From Thermogutta sp039793925 (GTDB taxonomy: Bacteria > Planctomycetota > Planctomycetia > Pirellulales > Thermoguttaceae): a stretch of 64,000 bases of DNA. This document shows positions 18,801 through 27,631 of the stretch, in pieces. The translations under genes were made by a program, and so were the position numbers. Each line of letters begins with the position of its first letter. Within the stretch, counting starts at the first letter, position 1. The notes under the pieces are model-generated. The model saw only the letters and a list, made by a program, of their open reading frames with translations, had not been told where the DNA came from and ran no database searches. The stretch is from NCBI RefSeq assembly GCF_039793925.1, contig NZ_JBAMME010000376.1, forward strand, positions 7,244-71,243. The letters are read 5' to 3'.

Positions 18801-18895
18801 TGGCCCGGACGATCCAGCAAATGTTGGGACAAAAAAACCCCCAGGGATTGCGAGCATTTGAAGGTCCGGCCCAGGCGAGGTCTACTGCGTCCTGA
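15809..18895 (+). CDS. large exported TPR-repeat protein
   Basis: The 1028-residue protein has a signal peptide (LALVIAVVVGGKA, cleavage near VSGQE) and is otherwise almost entirely alpha-helical with many TPR-like pairs carrying the A/G-x3-Y/F pattern, for example around residues 195-290, 470-560 and 700-780. It is probably periplasmic and acts as a scaffold. Three downstream genes encode a TolQ/ExbB channel and two ExbD/TolR proteins, so it likely belongs to an energised envelope complex; the job itself is unknown. GGAGG directly before ATG 15809 supports the start. Length and repeat architecture are typical of planctomycete TPR proteins. Confidence 0.8.
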   Translation: MLLRRICLALVIAVVVGGKANDVSGQESDIHRRFLEALKLRGYFDTAVEYLDMLAGDPSCPAELKEVIDYEAGKALLGAAQASRVAQTREQLLGAAVARLKKFVQEHPQHPAVPEATAEMAQALIERAKGLLATTEGKSDQEAEPARLEARKLIEQARQEFEVFKKAAYDRAKEFENKVIDRANAALVKERDEARATYLKSLIYSVGALYQLAQTYPASSKERSDLLKQAAAEYEKIFSKYQNYAAGIYARFYEGICYQELGQDMEAADIFKETLTVPGDSPEVQRLHTEALARLIQIYRKNNSHQAAVDAAVQWEESVRADVRDSEWGLNLMYEAALSALQLAQAADKAKDARSAQQYRATARRFLEIVSRAPGTHRLDAQAKLAQLSGAQEDLSVQEVQTYADAKTRGELAWGRFLGLMAQLQKGEGDPKQLRDEATKARDAAISFYRKALALYKNQPLEEVNLMRFQMVFLLWDAGRYEDAAVLGEFLARRYPQSAGSQKAAEIAVKALRNLFIEARKNGQPADAELSQMQSLTEYVLTQWPDQPESGECMLTLLESFLDLDQLEGAKAFLNRLPESSPSRARAELRIGQVLWTQYAKAATSREEGSAQEETQSLVAEAQKYLEQGVQRIRSSTQGVTVDYFLEYSVWLLSQLYVNTGRTDDAIKLLEDPAIGPLALMRTNHSSVSLPKFKEEILKTALRAYVGAQNLDKAFQIRDELEKLVAGSNDAEATRRLTLVYVGLGRQLEEQLTRLRNEGKSEEVDKVLKGFTAFLEAIQERSESVDFRALNWVAETFLGLAKGLDPGGPNLPEQAKEYYTRAMRTYLELIDKCQKDPQFGPPEATIALKVRLASALRGLRLFDKALAIIINVIDKEGKENRLDAQIEAAQIYQEWAEQPGKEEYYEYAIRGGYEKNGRFLIWGWGGIARRVAVNYTKYQDIFHQARYNLALCRFKLAQKQTGPKRQELLNQAILDIQRTYLLYPEMGGKEWYTRYDKLARTIQQMLGQKNPQGLRAFEGPAQARSTAS

Positions 18896-18970
18896 GCAAC
18901 CAGTCCCAAACTCAATGCGGAAGCCAGCACAAACACCGATATAGCTGTGAGTATTGAGGAGTGTTCCGCC

Positions 18971-20005
18971 ATGCGTGATGCGTTGAAAACGACGGCTGTG
19001 ATCTCCGTAATCGTCGCGATATCCCTCTTCGTGGGCGTCAGCGCGTGGGGGGATGTCGTACGAGTGGGCAGCGAGACGATTCGAGGAAGAATCACCCGCA
19101 TGACGCAAACGGAGGTTGTGGTCGATCAGGGGACAACCCCTCGCACCATCAGTGTCAATCAAATCCAAACAATTGAATGGGATGGAGAACCGGCACTTCT
19201 TAAGTCGGCGCGAGCGGCGTTCGAAGTTTCTCGCTATGAGGATGTGGTGAGCATCCTCGACAAAATCAAGGTCGATGAGTCCACACGGCCGGAGGTTCGC
19301 CAAGATATTGAATTTTATCGCGCAGCCGCCGCGGCACGTCTTGCCCTCGCAGGTTCGGGGTCGATCGACGATGCAGGTAAGCTGGTGGCGAACTTCACTA
19401 TTAACTATCCAAACAATTACCATTACTGGGAGGCAATTCGATTGGTTGCTGAGTTGCTCCGCGCGAAGGGCAGTGTCGATAAGGCCGTTGAATACTATCA
19501 GTTGATTGCTCAGGCGCCCTGGCCGGAATACAAAGCGCAGGGAGGCGCCGCCATCGGCTGGGCCTATTTAGATGCTAAGAAGATAGATGAGGCCGAGAAA
19601 GCCTTTGATCAGGTAATATCCCTACAGATTTCCGGAGATGACACACCCAAGCTGCTTGCCATCATTGGCAAGGCGCGATGTCTGATCGCTAAAGGACAGA
19701 CGGATCAGGCCATTTCCATGATTCAGGAAATCCTCAAGCGGCCGGATCTCGTTGAGAACGCGGAGGTAATGGGCCGGGCTTACACAGCCCTGGGTCTTGC
19801 TTATCGACAAGCGGGGCAGATCAAGCAGGCGATCTTGGCATTCCTTCACGTGGATTTGATTTACTTCCGCGACGTACCTTCTCACATCGAGGCACTTCAA
19901 AATCTGGTGCAATTGTGGCCGCAAGTCCAGCATCCTGAACGGGCGGCTGAAGCAGCGCGAGTGCTGAAGGAACAATATGGGCGGGAAGTGGCCGTTACCA
20001 ATTGA
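18971..20005 (+). CDS. exported TPR-repeat protein with N-terminal beta-barrel-like domain
   Basis: The 344-residue protein has a signal peptide (VISVIVAISLFVGVSA), then a short beta-rich segment (DVVRVGSETIRGRI... to ISVNQIQTIEWDG), resembling SH3-like modules at the start of other exported planctomycete TPR proteins, and then TPR pairs to the C-terminus. ATG 18971 is chosen over GTG 18947 because GAGGAG (18956-18961) is well spaced. It lies 75 bases after the larger TPR gene and before the TolQ-like gene, in one apparent operon. A periplasmic adaptor role for the proton-driven complex is inference. Confidence 0.78.
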   Translation: MRDALKTTAVISVIVAISLFVGVSAWGDVVRVGSETIRGRITRMTQTEVVVDQGTTPRTISVNQIQTIEWDGEPALLKSARAAFEVSRYEDVVSILDKIKVDESTRPEVRQDIEFYRAAAAARLALAGSGSIDDAGKLVANFTINYPNNYHYWEAIRLVAELLRAKGSVDKAVEYYQLIAQAPWPEYKAQGGAAIGWAYLDAKKIDEAEKAFDQVISLQISGDDTPKLLAIIGKARCLIAKGQTDQAISMIQEILKRPDLVENAEVMGRAYTALGLAYRQAGQIKQAILAFLHVDLIYFRDVPSHIEALQNLVQLWPQVQHPERAAEAARVLKEQYGREVAVTN

Positions 20006-20259
20006 CCAACCGTTGCCCGGGGCCGATCTTGGGATGGCCTTCCCGGATTCTGGAATACGGGAGCCATGTTTACTCTCCAAATCGAGGTTGTGTAAACTAA
20101 AGCAATAACCGCGATGATGGGAAAGGCAAGCGGAGAAAATGGTTTTGCATGCTCTCACCCGTGTCGCGGTTGTTTTACTCAAAGAGGTTCCGGAACAGAG
20201 GTGTTCGGAGGCGTTTGATCGAGGGTGCCGGGTCTGTTAGACCAATAACGGAGGTTTTC

Positions 20260-21102
20260 ATGCGACAGGGTTTCTTTTCGACGTGGACCGGGGCGATTGT
20301 GGCGACACTTGCCGGTCTGACGGTGTTTTTAGGGGTGGTGCCGCACCTCCCCAGGTTTGTGGAGCGGATCGCCGCAGCCGAGGAAGCTGCACCGGCAGAT
20401 GATCAGTTGCCTGAGGCCGCTCCAGCAGGCCAGGGTGCGGCCGTTCCAGAGACTGAGGCAAGACCCCAGGAAAAATCCGTGCTGCGATGGTTTTTCGAGT
20501 CCCTCGGCTGGACGTACACGCTGGCTTTTTTGACGATTTCATTCTCGTTCGTGGCCCTTTTGGTCATGAACCTGGTGTCGTGCCGCCGGGAGGCCGTAAT
20601 GCCGTCCGCACTGATTGACGGTTTCGAAACGCTTTTCAATGAGAAAAAATTTCAGGAGGCCTATGAGCTGGCGAAAAACGATGATTCGTTCCTCGGACAG
20701 GTACTCTCCGCAGGACTCGCCAAGCTCTCGGCAGGTTATTCCCAGGCTATTGAGGCTATGCAGGAAGTTGGTGAAGAGCAGGCGATGCGAATGGAGCACC
20801 GATTAAGCTACATCGGTCTGATTGGCACGATCAGTCCGATGGTGGGCCTCCTGGGAACCGTGGATGGTATGGTGCGATCGTTCAGTGTCATCGCCAACAG
20901 CACGACGACACCAAAGCCGTCCGAACTAGCGCGCGGTATTTCCACAGCGTTAATCACCACGCTGGTGGGTTTGATCATCGCTATTCCCGCTGTCATCGTC
21001 TACGGTTTCTTGAGAAACCGTATTGCCCGTCTGGTCCTGGAAGTAGGGATTGTGAGCGAAGGTCTGATGTCCCGATTCTCGACCGCCGCACCGCGCAAGT
21101 AA
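20260..21102 (+). CDS. MotA/TolQ/ExbB family proton channel protein
   Basis: The 280-residue protein has an N-terminal hydrophobic signal/anchor, an Ala/Pro/Glu-rich linker, and three membrane helices in the TolQ/ExbB order (about residues 90-110, 180-210 and 223-250). The family core is clear: RLSYIGLIGTISPMVGLLGT followed by helix three with GISTALITTLVGLIIAIPA. Such proteins form the pentameric stator that works with ExbD/TolR to use proton-motive force. GGAGG at 20250-20254 supports ATG 20260. The two ExbD-like genes directly downstream are its expected partners. Confidence 0.9.
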   Translation: MRQGFFSTWTGAIVATLAGLTVFLGVVPHLPRFVERIAAAEEAAPADDQLPEAAPAGQGAAVPETEARPQEKSVLRWFFESLGWTYTLAFLTISFSFVALLVMNLVSCRREAVMPSALIDGFETLFNEKKFQEAYELAKNDDSFLGQVLSAGLAKLSAGYSQAIEAMQEVGEEQAMRMEHRLSYIGLIGTISPMVGLLGTVDGMVRSFSVIANSTTTPKPSELARGISTALITTLVGLIIAIPAVIVYGFLRNRIARLVLEVGIVSEGLMSRFSTAAPRK

Positions 21103-21184
21103 TAACGCATTTTTGATGCGGAAGATCGGTTGACAACCTGATACAGCCGCGGTGGAGGGCGGGCTTTAAACGGAGCTGGTGCTC

Positions 21185-21625
21185 ATGCGATACAAGAGAG
21201 GTCGCCAAATTCCAGACGCCGAAGGCGATATGACGCCGATGATTGATATGACGTTTCAGTTGATCGCCTTCTTCATGATTCTGATCAATTTTTCTGAGGG
21301 CGACCAGAATCAGTTAATTCGGCTTCCCGCCAGCGAGTTGGCCAAACCGCCCGATACCGCCCCTGCCTGGCCCATCACTCTTCAGATGACCGCCCGCGGA
21401 ACCGTTTTCTACGGGGTAGACGAGTTCACACTGGACAACCTCCGGCCTGTTCTGGATGTGGAAAAGGAGCTGATATCCCGCCGCGGCGGCGACTTCCGCA
21501 ACACCACGATCATCATTCGGGCGGATCGCTACGCCAAGACGGGGCGTGTTCAGGAGTTAATCCGGCTGTGTCAGAGTGTGGGGTTTGAAAAATTCACCCT
21601 CCGGGCAAAGCAGGAGAGTCCATAG
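21185..21625 (+). CDS. ExbD/TolR family biopolymer transport protein, first copy
   Basis: The 146-residue protein has one N-terminal membrane helix beginning with MTPMIDMTFQLIAFFMI, which carries the conserved Asp that takes up protons in ExbD/TolR, followed by a periplasmic alpha/beta domain ending IIRADRYAKTGRVQELIRLC. It pairs with the TolQ-like channel. ATG 21185 has GGAG 9 bases upstream; GTG 21179 would be too close. Only one base separates its stop from the next ExbD gene's ATG, so the two are likely translationally coupled. Confidence 0.9.
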   Translation: MRYKRGRQIPDAEGDMTPMIDMTFQLIAFFMILINFSEGDQNQLIRLPASELAKPPDTAPAWPITLQMTARGTVFYGVDEFTLDNLRPVLDVEKELISRRGGDFRNTTIIIRADRYAKTGRVQELIRLCQSVGFEKFTLRAKQESP

Positions 21626-21626
21626 C

Positions 21627-22121
21627 ATGAAATTTCGTGGATCCGGCAAACATACCGGGGGAAAAGTTGAGTTGATGATGACGCCGATGATCGACGTCGT
21701 CTTTCAGCTTCTGACGTTCTTTATCATGACATTCAAGATCACCGCCCCCGAAGGAGACTTCTTCATCAAAATGCCGCAGGCCGCACCCAGCGCCGGGGTG
21801 CCGTCGGATGTGCAGTTGCCGCCAATCAAGGTCCGCATGACCGCGGGGGCGGGGGGCGAACTCGCCGGGCTATTTCTCGCAGAACGGCGACTCTCGAGTT
21901 TTGCCGAGTTGCGTGATCAGGTCCGCGCACTGGTCGGCGACGCTTCCGGACCTGGGGGAGCGAGCGATGCCGAGGTGGAGCTCGATTGCGACTATGACCT
22001 CCGTTATGAGTATGTGATTCGAGCCATCACTGCGGTGTCGGGCTACATCGGCCCGGATGGTCAAATCGTCCGGATGGTTGAGAAAATCAAGTTTGCTCCG
22101 CCTCACAAAGAAGGATCGTGA
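21627..22121 (+). CDS. ExbD/TolR family biopolymer transport protein, second copy
   Basis: The 164-residue second ExbD homologue has the same membrane-helix motif, MMTPMIDVVFQLLTFFIMTF, with the proton-accepting Asp, and a periplasmic domain ending in YVIRAITAVSGY. Its sequence differs from the first copy, so these are paralogues and not a recent duplication. ExbD-type proteins act as dimers, so a heterodimer inside the TolQ pentamer is a natural model. ATG 21627 is supported by AGGAGAG at 21612-21618 inside the previous gene. It is the last gene of the envelope operon. Confidence 0.9.
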   Translation: MKFRGSGKHTGGKVELMMTPMIDVVFQLLTFFIMTFKITAPEGDFFIKMPQAAPSAGVPSDVQLPPIKVRMTAGAGGELAGLFLAERRLSSFAELRDQVRALVGDASGPGGASDAEVELDCDYDLRYEYVIRAITAVSGYIGPDGQIVRMVEKIKFAPPHKEGS

Positions 22122-22330
22122 ATCGCGGTGGGCGTTCCGGCACCAACCGCTTGTCCCCTGAGCGGTTGTCGAGAAGCTGTCCTCCTATTCAACTGCCTGG
22201 CCGTTTCCATTAGCCGGTTTTTGCCCCAGCTTGCAAAGTCTTACTCCGCCACTTGTTTGCCGGTCGGTGACTTACTGTTGTCTCAGGTTCTTTTCGGGAC
22301 GACGCCCGCCGTCCGCTACGCACCGCTCAA

Positions 22331-23269
22331 TCAACCCCGCGGATGGAAGCGTTTGTGAATTGCCTTCAAGCGTGTGTAATCGACGTGGGTGTAAATCTGC
22401 GTGGTAGCAATCGAGGCGTGTCCGAGCATTTCCTGAACGACACGGAGATCAGCGCCCCCGGCAAGGAGGTGTGTGGCAAAACTGTGTCGGAGCGTGTGCG
22501 GGCTAATATCCGGTGGCAAACCTGCTCGCAGGGCGTAGAACTTTAAAAGTTCCCAAATACGCTCCCGGCGAAGCCGCTTTCCTCGGTAGGACACAAAGGC
22601 CCAGGGGGGCGTAGGCAGGATGTTTCTAACCAGCAGGGGGCGCTCTCGCGTGAGATAATCTTGGAAAGCTTCGATCGCGCGCTTTCCCAGCGGCACCACC
22701 CGCTCTTTACTGCCTTTTCCACGACAGACGCAGTATCTGTCGGCCAGATGCACGTCCTCCAGCTTGAGCTGGGCGACTTCACTCACACGGCAACCCGTCG
22801 CATAAAGAAACTCCAGGATAGCTCGATTGCGTAGATAGCACCTATCGTACGGTCGGGGGCTGGCCAGCAGCGCGTCGACCTGTTGAGGTGAAAGCACGCT
22901 AGGCACCCTTTCCCACACTTGAGGACTGTTGAGCAATTCAGCGTGGTTAAGCTTGAGGATGCCTTCCAGTTGCAAATAGCGGAAGAAAAGACGCAGCGAA
23001 ACGAGATGCCGAGCGAGGGAGGTCGAGGCCAAACCCCGGTCGTGCAGCCAGCCCACATACTCGGAGAGTTCCTGAATGCCGAGCGAAGAAATACTCCTCC
23101 CACCCAGCCATTCCGTGAACCGGCGAATATCCCGGGTGTATGCCTTTACGGTATTGTCTGCGAGGTGACATTCAGCCGACAGGTAGTGAGCAAAGGCCTC
23201 CTGCCAGGTTGAAGTGACACGCTGGCAGTCGGGACGCTGGGGAGTCAGCTTTCTCCGTGCGGGACTCAT
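22331..23269 (-). CDS. xerD: site-specific tyrosine recombinase XerD
   Basis: The 312-residue protein has an N-terminal SAM-like core-binding domain (AFAHYLSAECHLADNTVKAY) and a catalytic domain with the full tyrosine-recombinase set: Arg in ATGCRVSE, Lys in GKGSKER, HTLRHSFATHLL, His in LGHASIATTQ and Tyr in QIYTHV. The C-terminus (RLKAIHKRFHPRG) matches XerD better than XerC. It would resolve chromosome dimers at dif with FtsK. The frame extends to GTG 23452, which overlaps the stop of the upstream gene as GTGA, but that adds 61 residues with no family match, so ATG 23269 is preferred. No mobile-element cargo is nearby. Confidence 0.86.
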   Translation of the reverse strand: MSPARRKLTPQRPDCQRVTSTWQEAFAHYLSAECHLADNTVKAYTRDIRRFTEWLGGRSISSLGIQELSEYVGWLHDRGLASTSLARHLVSLRLFFRYLQLEGILKLNHAELLNSPQVWERVPSVLSPQQVDALLASPRPYDRCYLRNRAILEFLYATGCRVSEVAQLKLEDVHLADRYCVCRGKGSKERVVPLGKRAIEAFQDYLTRERPLLVRNILPTPPWAFVSYRGKRLRRERIWELLKFYALRAGLPPDISPHTLRHSFATHLLAGGADLRVVQEMLGHASIATTQIYTHVDYTRLKAIHKRFHPRG

Positions 23270-23448
23270 GGGCGAAAGGTAAGGATCGCGCGAGCGGCAA
23301 ATGAACAATGGCGGAAGAAAGTGCCCTGTCGGGAATTTCGGCAAATTGAGCGGATGAATCTCGCCAGTATTAGACTCCTCGGTAGGACTGATAGGTCCGC
23401 TATTTTCTGTACAATTGGCGGAACCCGCAGTTGCGTTCTCGACGCGGG

Positions 23449-24144
23449 TCACACATAGCAGCCTTCGTCCATGCCCAGATACATCTTCAACTCTTCGAAA
23501 CGCCTGGCGTAGTAGTCGGTGGACGAATGAACGTGTTCCGCTTCTGTGATGAATCGGATCTGTTCGTCGTTGGGGATTCCGTGTCCTTTGAGGATCCGTT
23601 CAAACGCGCGGAGATCTGATCCGTAGCAGATAAGGAGTTTGTGCTCGTCGAACTGCACTTCCAGGGGAATATCCGGATTGAGAACCGCGACGCCGGTGCA
23701 ACCATCGTTGAGCAGGAGGTCTTCGAATTCCCAGAGAACGCTCTTCAGGACCGGCATGTCGATATCTTCACGATAAAGGTCGTGATGGCCTGGGCGATCC
23801 CGATTGTGGCTCGTTTCAAGGACGACGTCCACCTCCTCTCCCAGTGGGTCGAGGAGCTCCATGAACGTATCGAAAAGCCGTTCCTTCGATACAGAGGCCA
23901 TGAGGACAGGAATCACGGTTTTGCCGTTGTCGCTGCGGTAAATATCGTGACGATACCCCTCGCGGGGAACGACCTGGAGATCGTAGGAAGGGCGAATCGC
24001 ATCGGTCAGGGTGAAGTTACCGTATTTGGCGATGCGGAGATGGGCTTCCAGCTCCTCCTCGCTCAAATGCTCGAAGCTGCTGCGGAGTTGTGCCTGAGAG
24101 CCTTCGCGTAATACGTTTCTGATGAATTTTTTAAGAAAGCCCAT
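23449..24144 (-). CDS. conserved hypothetical protein, unknown function
   Basis: The 231-residue protein begins MGFLKKFIRNVLREG and is soluble and acidic, with no signal peptide or membrane helix. I do not recognise a domain. Notable stretches are EVDVVLETSHN, a run of Asp/His residues (RPGHHDLYREDIDMP) and GCTGVAVLNPDIPLEVQFDEHK. The end has EHVHSSTDYYARRFEELKMYL. The long frame and composition support coding. It is upstream of xerD on the same strand and its stop overlaps a possible GTG start of that gene. ATG 24144 is preferred to the frame's upstream limit (24315), because the extra residues look non-coding. Confidence 0.65.
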   Translation of the reverse strand: MGFLKKFIRNVLREGSQAQLRSSFEHLSEEELEAHLRIAKYGNFTLTDAIRPSYDLQVVPREGYRHDIYRSDNGKTVIPVLMASVSKERLFDTFMELLDPLGEEVDVVLETSHNRDRPGHHDLYREDIDMPVLKSVLWEFEDLLLNDGCTGVAVLNPDIPLEVQFDEHKLLICYGSDLRAFERILKGHGIPNDEQIRFITEAEHVHSSTDYYARRFEELKMYLGMDEGCYV

Positions 24145-24739
24145 CGCTGCGTTGCACCCTCGTATTTCCGGAAAATCTTGCACAATCTGCTGTCGCTGAA
24201 GTCGTAGGTCTCCAACTGAACTCCGGGAATACCGGCACGGCTCCTGGTCGTCTGTGGTGGGATTCCTGTTCCCCCGCTTTAAACCTAGTACATTTTTGGC
24301 GGAACCAGATGGCATTCCCTCCCAATCCTAACGTCTTTTTTGTTGCGAACCCCTATAATCCGCCCTTCGTTTCACTCCGCGAATCATCGCGGTGAAAAGC
24401 CTGACGGAATCCCAACCACTAAGCTATGGCGCTCACCGCTATCGCCACTTGCCTGGGTGTGATTCCGTGACGAGTTCTCTAGTGGAACTCTAGCATTAAA
24501 ATTGATAGCGTGCGGCCATGAGATGGCATTCCCTGTCTCGTTTCGCAGGCGGGTGGTACCCAGCGTAGCGTAGGCAAAAGGTTGGTAACGTGAAAAGTCC
24601 ACATTGAATGGCTAAAGAGAACTGAACAAGCCAATTCTGCACAAGCGGGCGGACAACAGCGTTTCGGCCTTTCCCTCTCAAAACATTCGAGGAAACAGGC
24701 TCTAGCGAACTTGGGGAAGCGGTTTCGCGGGGATTTTTC
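24145..24739. other. intergenic region between divergent genes
   Basis: This 595-base spacer separates the divergent hypothetical gene and the transglutaminase-like gene. It must hold both promoters. I find no terminator, RNA or convincing small gene; open frames on the minus strand lack a ribosome site and family features. Confidence 0.55.
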
Positions 24740-26350
24740 ATGCGTCATCGTTTTGTAGGATTCGCAAAGACCACGGTGCTGGTTATCATCGAGAAGTGGT
24801 CCAGTTTTCTCATGGACAAACCCGGACTCTGGGGTTTGTTCATGATCATTTGCTTGTTGGCGGGAACAATCCCCGTTGGATGTGGGCGCCAGGCCAGCCC
24901 ATCGGTACCGACATCCACAGCCAACCCGGGCTCGACAAACTGGGAACCTTTTCGTCAGGTTCGCGAGTTTTGGTATCTGCAGTCTCTTCTCGGTGAGAAT
25001 GTGGGCTATGAGCGAATATCCGTGCGGTCGGTGGGCAACTCATCATCTGCGTGTCGCGAAGTGGAGGGAGAAGTGGTACTCCGTGTGAAGCGGATGGGAA
25101 CTCCGGTTTCAGTGGTCACGCGGTACCGATCTGTGGAAACATGTGAAGGTCGTCCTCGCGAGTTCACGGTGACAGTTGAACAGGGTAGAGCGCTGGCCGA
25201 GTACCGTGGTCGAGTCAGCGGCCTGCAGCTGGTGGTGGAAACGGTCGTAGCAGGAAGAACAGCTCGACAAACTTTCGATCTCCCCGAGGACTGCCGGGGC
25301 TTCCTGGGACTCCAGGATTGGCTCTGGGAAAAAAACATGCGGCCAGGCGAAGTGCGCGAATTTTCCTGCCTTATGCTCGGAGTGAACGGAGTGTGTCAGG
25401 CAAGAGCTCACGCCCGCGATTACGAGGCCGTCCAGGTTTCGGGACGTGAAACTCGACTTCTCCGCATAGACATCCTCTACACGCTACCGGGCAATCAAAG
25501 GGTAGAACAAACCGTTTGGTCCGATTCGTCCGGTATGATCGTCAAACAGAGGATGAACTCTCCTCCAGTTGAAGCTGTGCTTGTGCCGAAGGAACGCGCT
25601 TTGCAGACGGCATCGTCTTCTCTGGATCTCATCGAGGACATTCGCATTCCCGCTCGCGCACCGGGGGATTTAACAAAAGCACATCGCGCAACTTATCACA
25701 TAAAGGGAAGTATCAAAGGACTTGCTGAACTTTTGGCGACCGGAGTCAATCAGCAGGTGCGGCGATTGGGCGACGATATTTTAGAGTTGACGGTAACAAC
25801 TCGAGGCCCTGGCGGTAACTCGGGCACTTGTGGTGATCAGGCAACGCCTGAAGAACAGGAGCCCAGCTTATGGATTCAATCCGACGCATCCGAAATCCGG
25901 GCGATTGCCCAATCGATAGCCCACAGCGCCAAAGAACCTGCGAGTCTGGCCGTCGCATTAGAACGTTATGTCTTCCACACTGTAAGACACCGGGATTACA
26001 ATCAAGCGTTTCTGTCTGCACTGGACGTTCTTAAAACAAAAGAGGGTGATTGCACAGAACATGCCGTGTTGCTGGCCGCACTGGCTCGGGCCAGTAGTAT
26101 TCCATCACGAGTGGCCGTGGGGCTCGTGTATCACCGTGACGCCTTTTATTACCACATGTGGACAGAATTGCTAATTGACAGGTGTTGGATCGGTTTTGAC
26201 GCAACCAGGGGGAACGGGGGCATTCATGCCGGCTACATCAAATTCGGTCATGATTCGCTTGCTGGGTCTGACGCCTTGGGTTCGTTCCTGCCGCTGACGA
26301 AACTTCTCGGTCAGATCAAAATTGAAATTGTCAAAGTAGAGGGCGATTGA
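24740..26350 (+). CDS. membrane-anchored transglutaminase-fold protein
   Basis: The 536-residue protein has a hydrophobic N-terminal segment (GLFMIICLLAGTIPVGC) that could be a signal anchor or an imperfect lipoprotein signal, then a beta-rich region and a C-terminal transglutaminase-like domain with an intact Cys-His-Asp triad: C438 in KEGDCTEHA, H472 in YYHMW and D487 in GFDAT. Bacterial members are usually proteases or amidases and not cross-linkers. It probably acts outside the cytoplasm. ATG 24740 is used; ATG 24812, just before the hydrophobic segment, is an equally plausible start. No operon partner is evident. Confidence 0.75.
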   Translation: MRHRFVGFAKTTVLVIIEKWSSFLMDKPGLWGLFMIICLLAGTIPVGCGRQASPSVPTSTANPGSTNWEPFRQVREFWYLQSLLGENVGYERISVRSVGNSSSACREVEGEVVLRVKRMGTPVSVVTRYRSVETCEGRPREFTVTVEQGRALAEYRGRVSGLQLVVETVVAGRTARQTFDLPEDCRGFLGLQDWLWEKNMRPGEVREFSCLMLGVNGVCQARAHARDYEAVQVSGRETRLLRIDILYTLPGNQRVEQTVWSDSSGMIVKQRMNSPPVEAVLVPKERALQTASSSLDLIEDIRIPARAPGDLTKAHRATYHIKGSIKGLAELLATGVNQQVRRLGDDILELTVTTRGPGGNSGTCGDQATPEEQEPSLWIQSDASEIRAIAQSIAHSAKEPASLAVALERYVFHTVRHRDYNQAFLSALDVLKTKEGDCTEHAVLLAALARASSIPSRVAVGLVYHRDAFYYHMWTELLIDRCWIGFDATRGNGGIHAGYIKFGHDSLAGSDALGSFLPLTKLLGQIKIEIVKVEGD

Positions 26351-26573
26351 TGGCTTGGTCTTATCGGGGCTCGGGTTCGCTGTACTTGGAGCGGCCGTAT
26401 TTGATGCAGGCCAAAACGGCTTAGCTGATTCACGCTTGCGGCGTTATTTTGAGTCAGTTTCATAGTACTGCGTGATCGAAGGGATTCAAGACTCTAAAAA
26501 GGTTGGTTCCACGTGTAGGAATGGAAGCGGATGTTCTGCCAAGCTCTTTGTCCCATGTAGGAGCGATACGTTG

Positions 26574-27149
26574 ATGGGAGCCAAAATCTATACACGTTCA
26601 GGAGATTCCGGCGAGACCGGTCTTTATCGTGGTCCCCGCGTAGGAAAGGATTGTTTGCGGATCGAGACCTGCGGGACCATTGACGAGCTCAATTGTGCGA
26701 TCGGACTGATCCGGGCAGAGAAGCTTCCTCCGCGTGCCGAAGCCCTGCTGGCCAAGATCCAGAATCGACTTTTCGAACTGGGAGCCGAAGTGGCCACCCC
26801 CGATCCCCAGCGGCAGGGCACACAATACATTAAGGCGGAATATGTGCGGGAGCTTGAGGAAGCCATCGATCAACTCGACCAGGAGTTGCCGCCCCTCGAT
26901 CGGTTTATCTTGCCCGGGGGGGAACGTGCTGGAGCCTTGACGCATTTTGCCCGGGCCGTGTGTCGACGAGCCGAGCGGCGTTTGGTGGCCCTCGTGCGGG
27001 AGGGACTTGAACTGGGCACGCCCCTTTCACCGGTCGTTCTGGCGTTCATCAATCGTCTCAGTGATTTTCTTTTCGTGCTTGCCCGCTGGCTCAATCACCA
27101 GGCAGGAGTGGTAGAACACCCTTGGGAGCCACCCCCGCGAAGGGGATAA
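26574..27149 (+). CDS. pduO: cob(I)alamin adenosyltransferase, PduO type
   Basis: The 191-residue protein has the PduO/MMAB pattern: the N-terminal ATP-binding loop KIYTRSGDSGETGL, GTIDELNCAIGL, the Arg-rich helix FARAVCRRAERR and the C-terminal INRLSDFLFVLARWLNHQ. It transfers an adenosyl group from ATP to cob(I)alamin to make coenzyme B12. All core residues are present. ATG 26574 is chosen because AGGAG lies at 26559-26563 and because the family starts with the K-I-Y-T strand; the frame runs open from 26472. No B12-dependent enzyme lies next to it. Confidence 0.9.
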   Translation: MGAKIYTRSGDSGETGLYRGPRVGKDCLRIETCGTIDELNCAIGLIRAEKLPPRAEALLAKIQNRLFELGAEVATPDPQRQGTQYIKAEYVRELEEAIDQLDQELPPLDRFILPGGERAGALTHFARAVCRRAERRLVALVREGLELGTPLSPVVLAFINRLSDFLFVLARWLNHQAGVVEHPWEPPPRRG

Positions 27150-27631
27150 CGGAGCCCGGCCTGCAATATCCTGATTCGAAGAGGGCGCGTGCCTAGAATA
27201 TGAGCATTCTTTGCGTCAAACAAGCGCAGTAGTCTCCTGTGCAGCGGCTTCGACGGTACGTTTGTCCGCTCCGTTCGAAGATATCCGGCTCCAAAATGTT
27301 ACAGATCTAGGCGTATATGTTCCATTGACGCTCTCGCCTGAAAACAAAGTGGGCATGTATGCTTAGAAAGTAGGCAACCATGGGAGCGTGAATGTGGACT
27401 CTGCGGTGTTCAAGCTAGTGCAACCCACCTTCTTGCTCGCCCTCCTGGGCACTTCGCCCAAAGCGTAACATGCGCTAGGGCAATGAGATACGCAGGCTGC
27501 TCGCACACTCGGGAGCGCACCGGGGCAAACCGGCTGGCATTTTTCGGCGAATGGGTACAAGGCTTGCAAGCTCCCCGTCGAGGAAAACGGTGTGCTGCAT
27601 TTCGAGCTCAGCAGGAAAGGTGATCGGGGTG
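27150..27631. other. intergenic region upstream of amt
   Basis: This 482-base gap precedes the ammonium transporter gene and should contain nitrogen-regulated control elements. I looked for a sigma-54 type -24/-12 promoter; the best candidate, TGGCATTTTTCGGC near 27536, has the wrong spacing between its GG and GC. I report nothing firm here. Confidence 0.5.

Noticed and set aside
22331..23269. Tyrosine recombinase as integrase of a mobile element
   Set aside because: Sequence is XerD-like and there are no att repeats, tRNA target, phage or transfer genes nearby.
27530..27555. Sigma-54 type promoter before amt
   Set aside because: TGGCATTTTTCGGC has 9 instead of 10 bases between GG and GC and lacks TTGC, so it does not fit the consensus.
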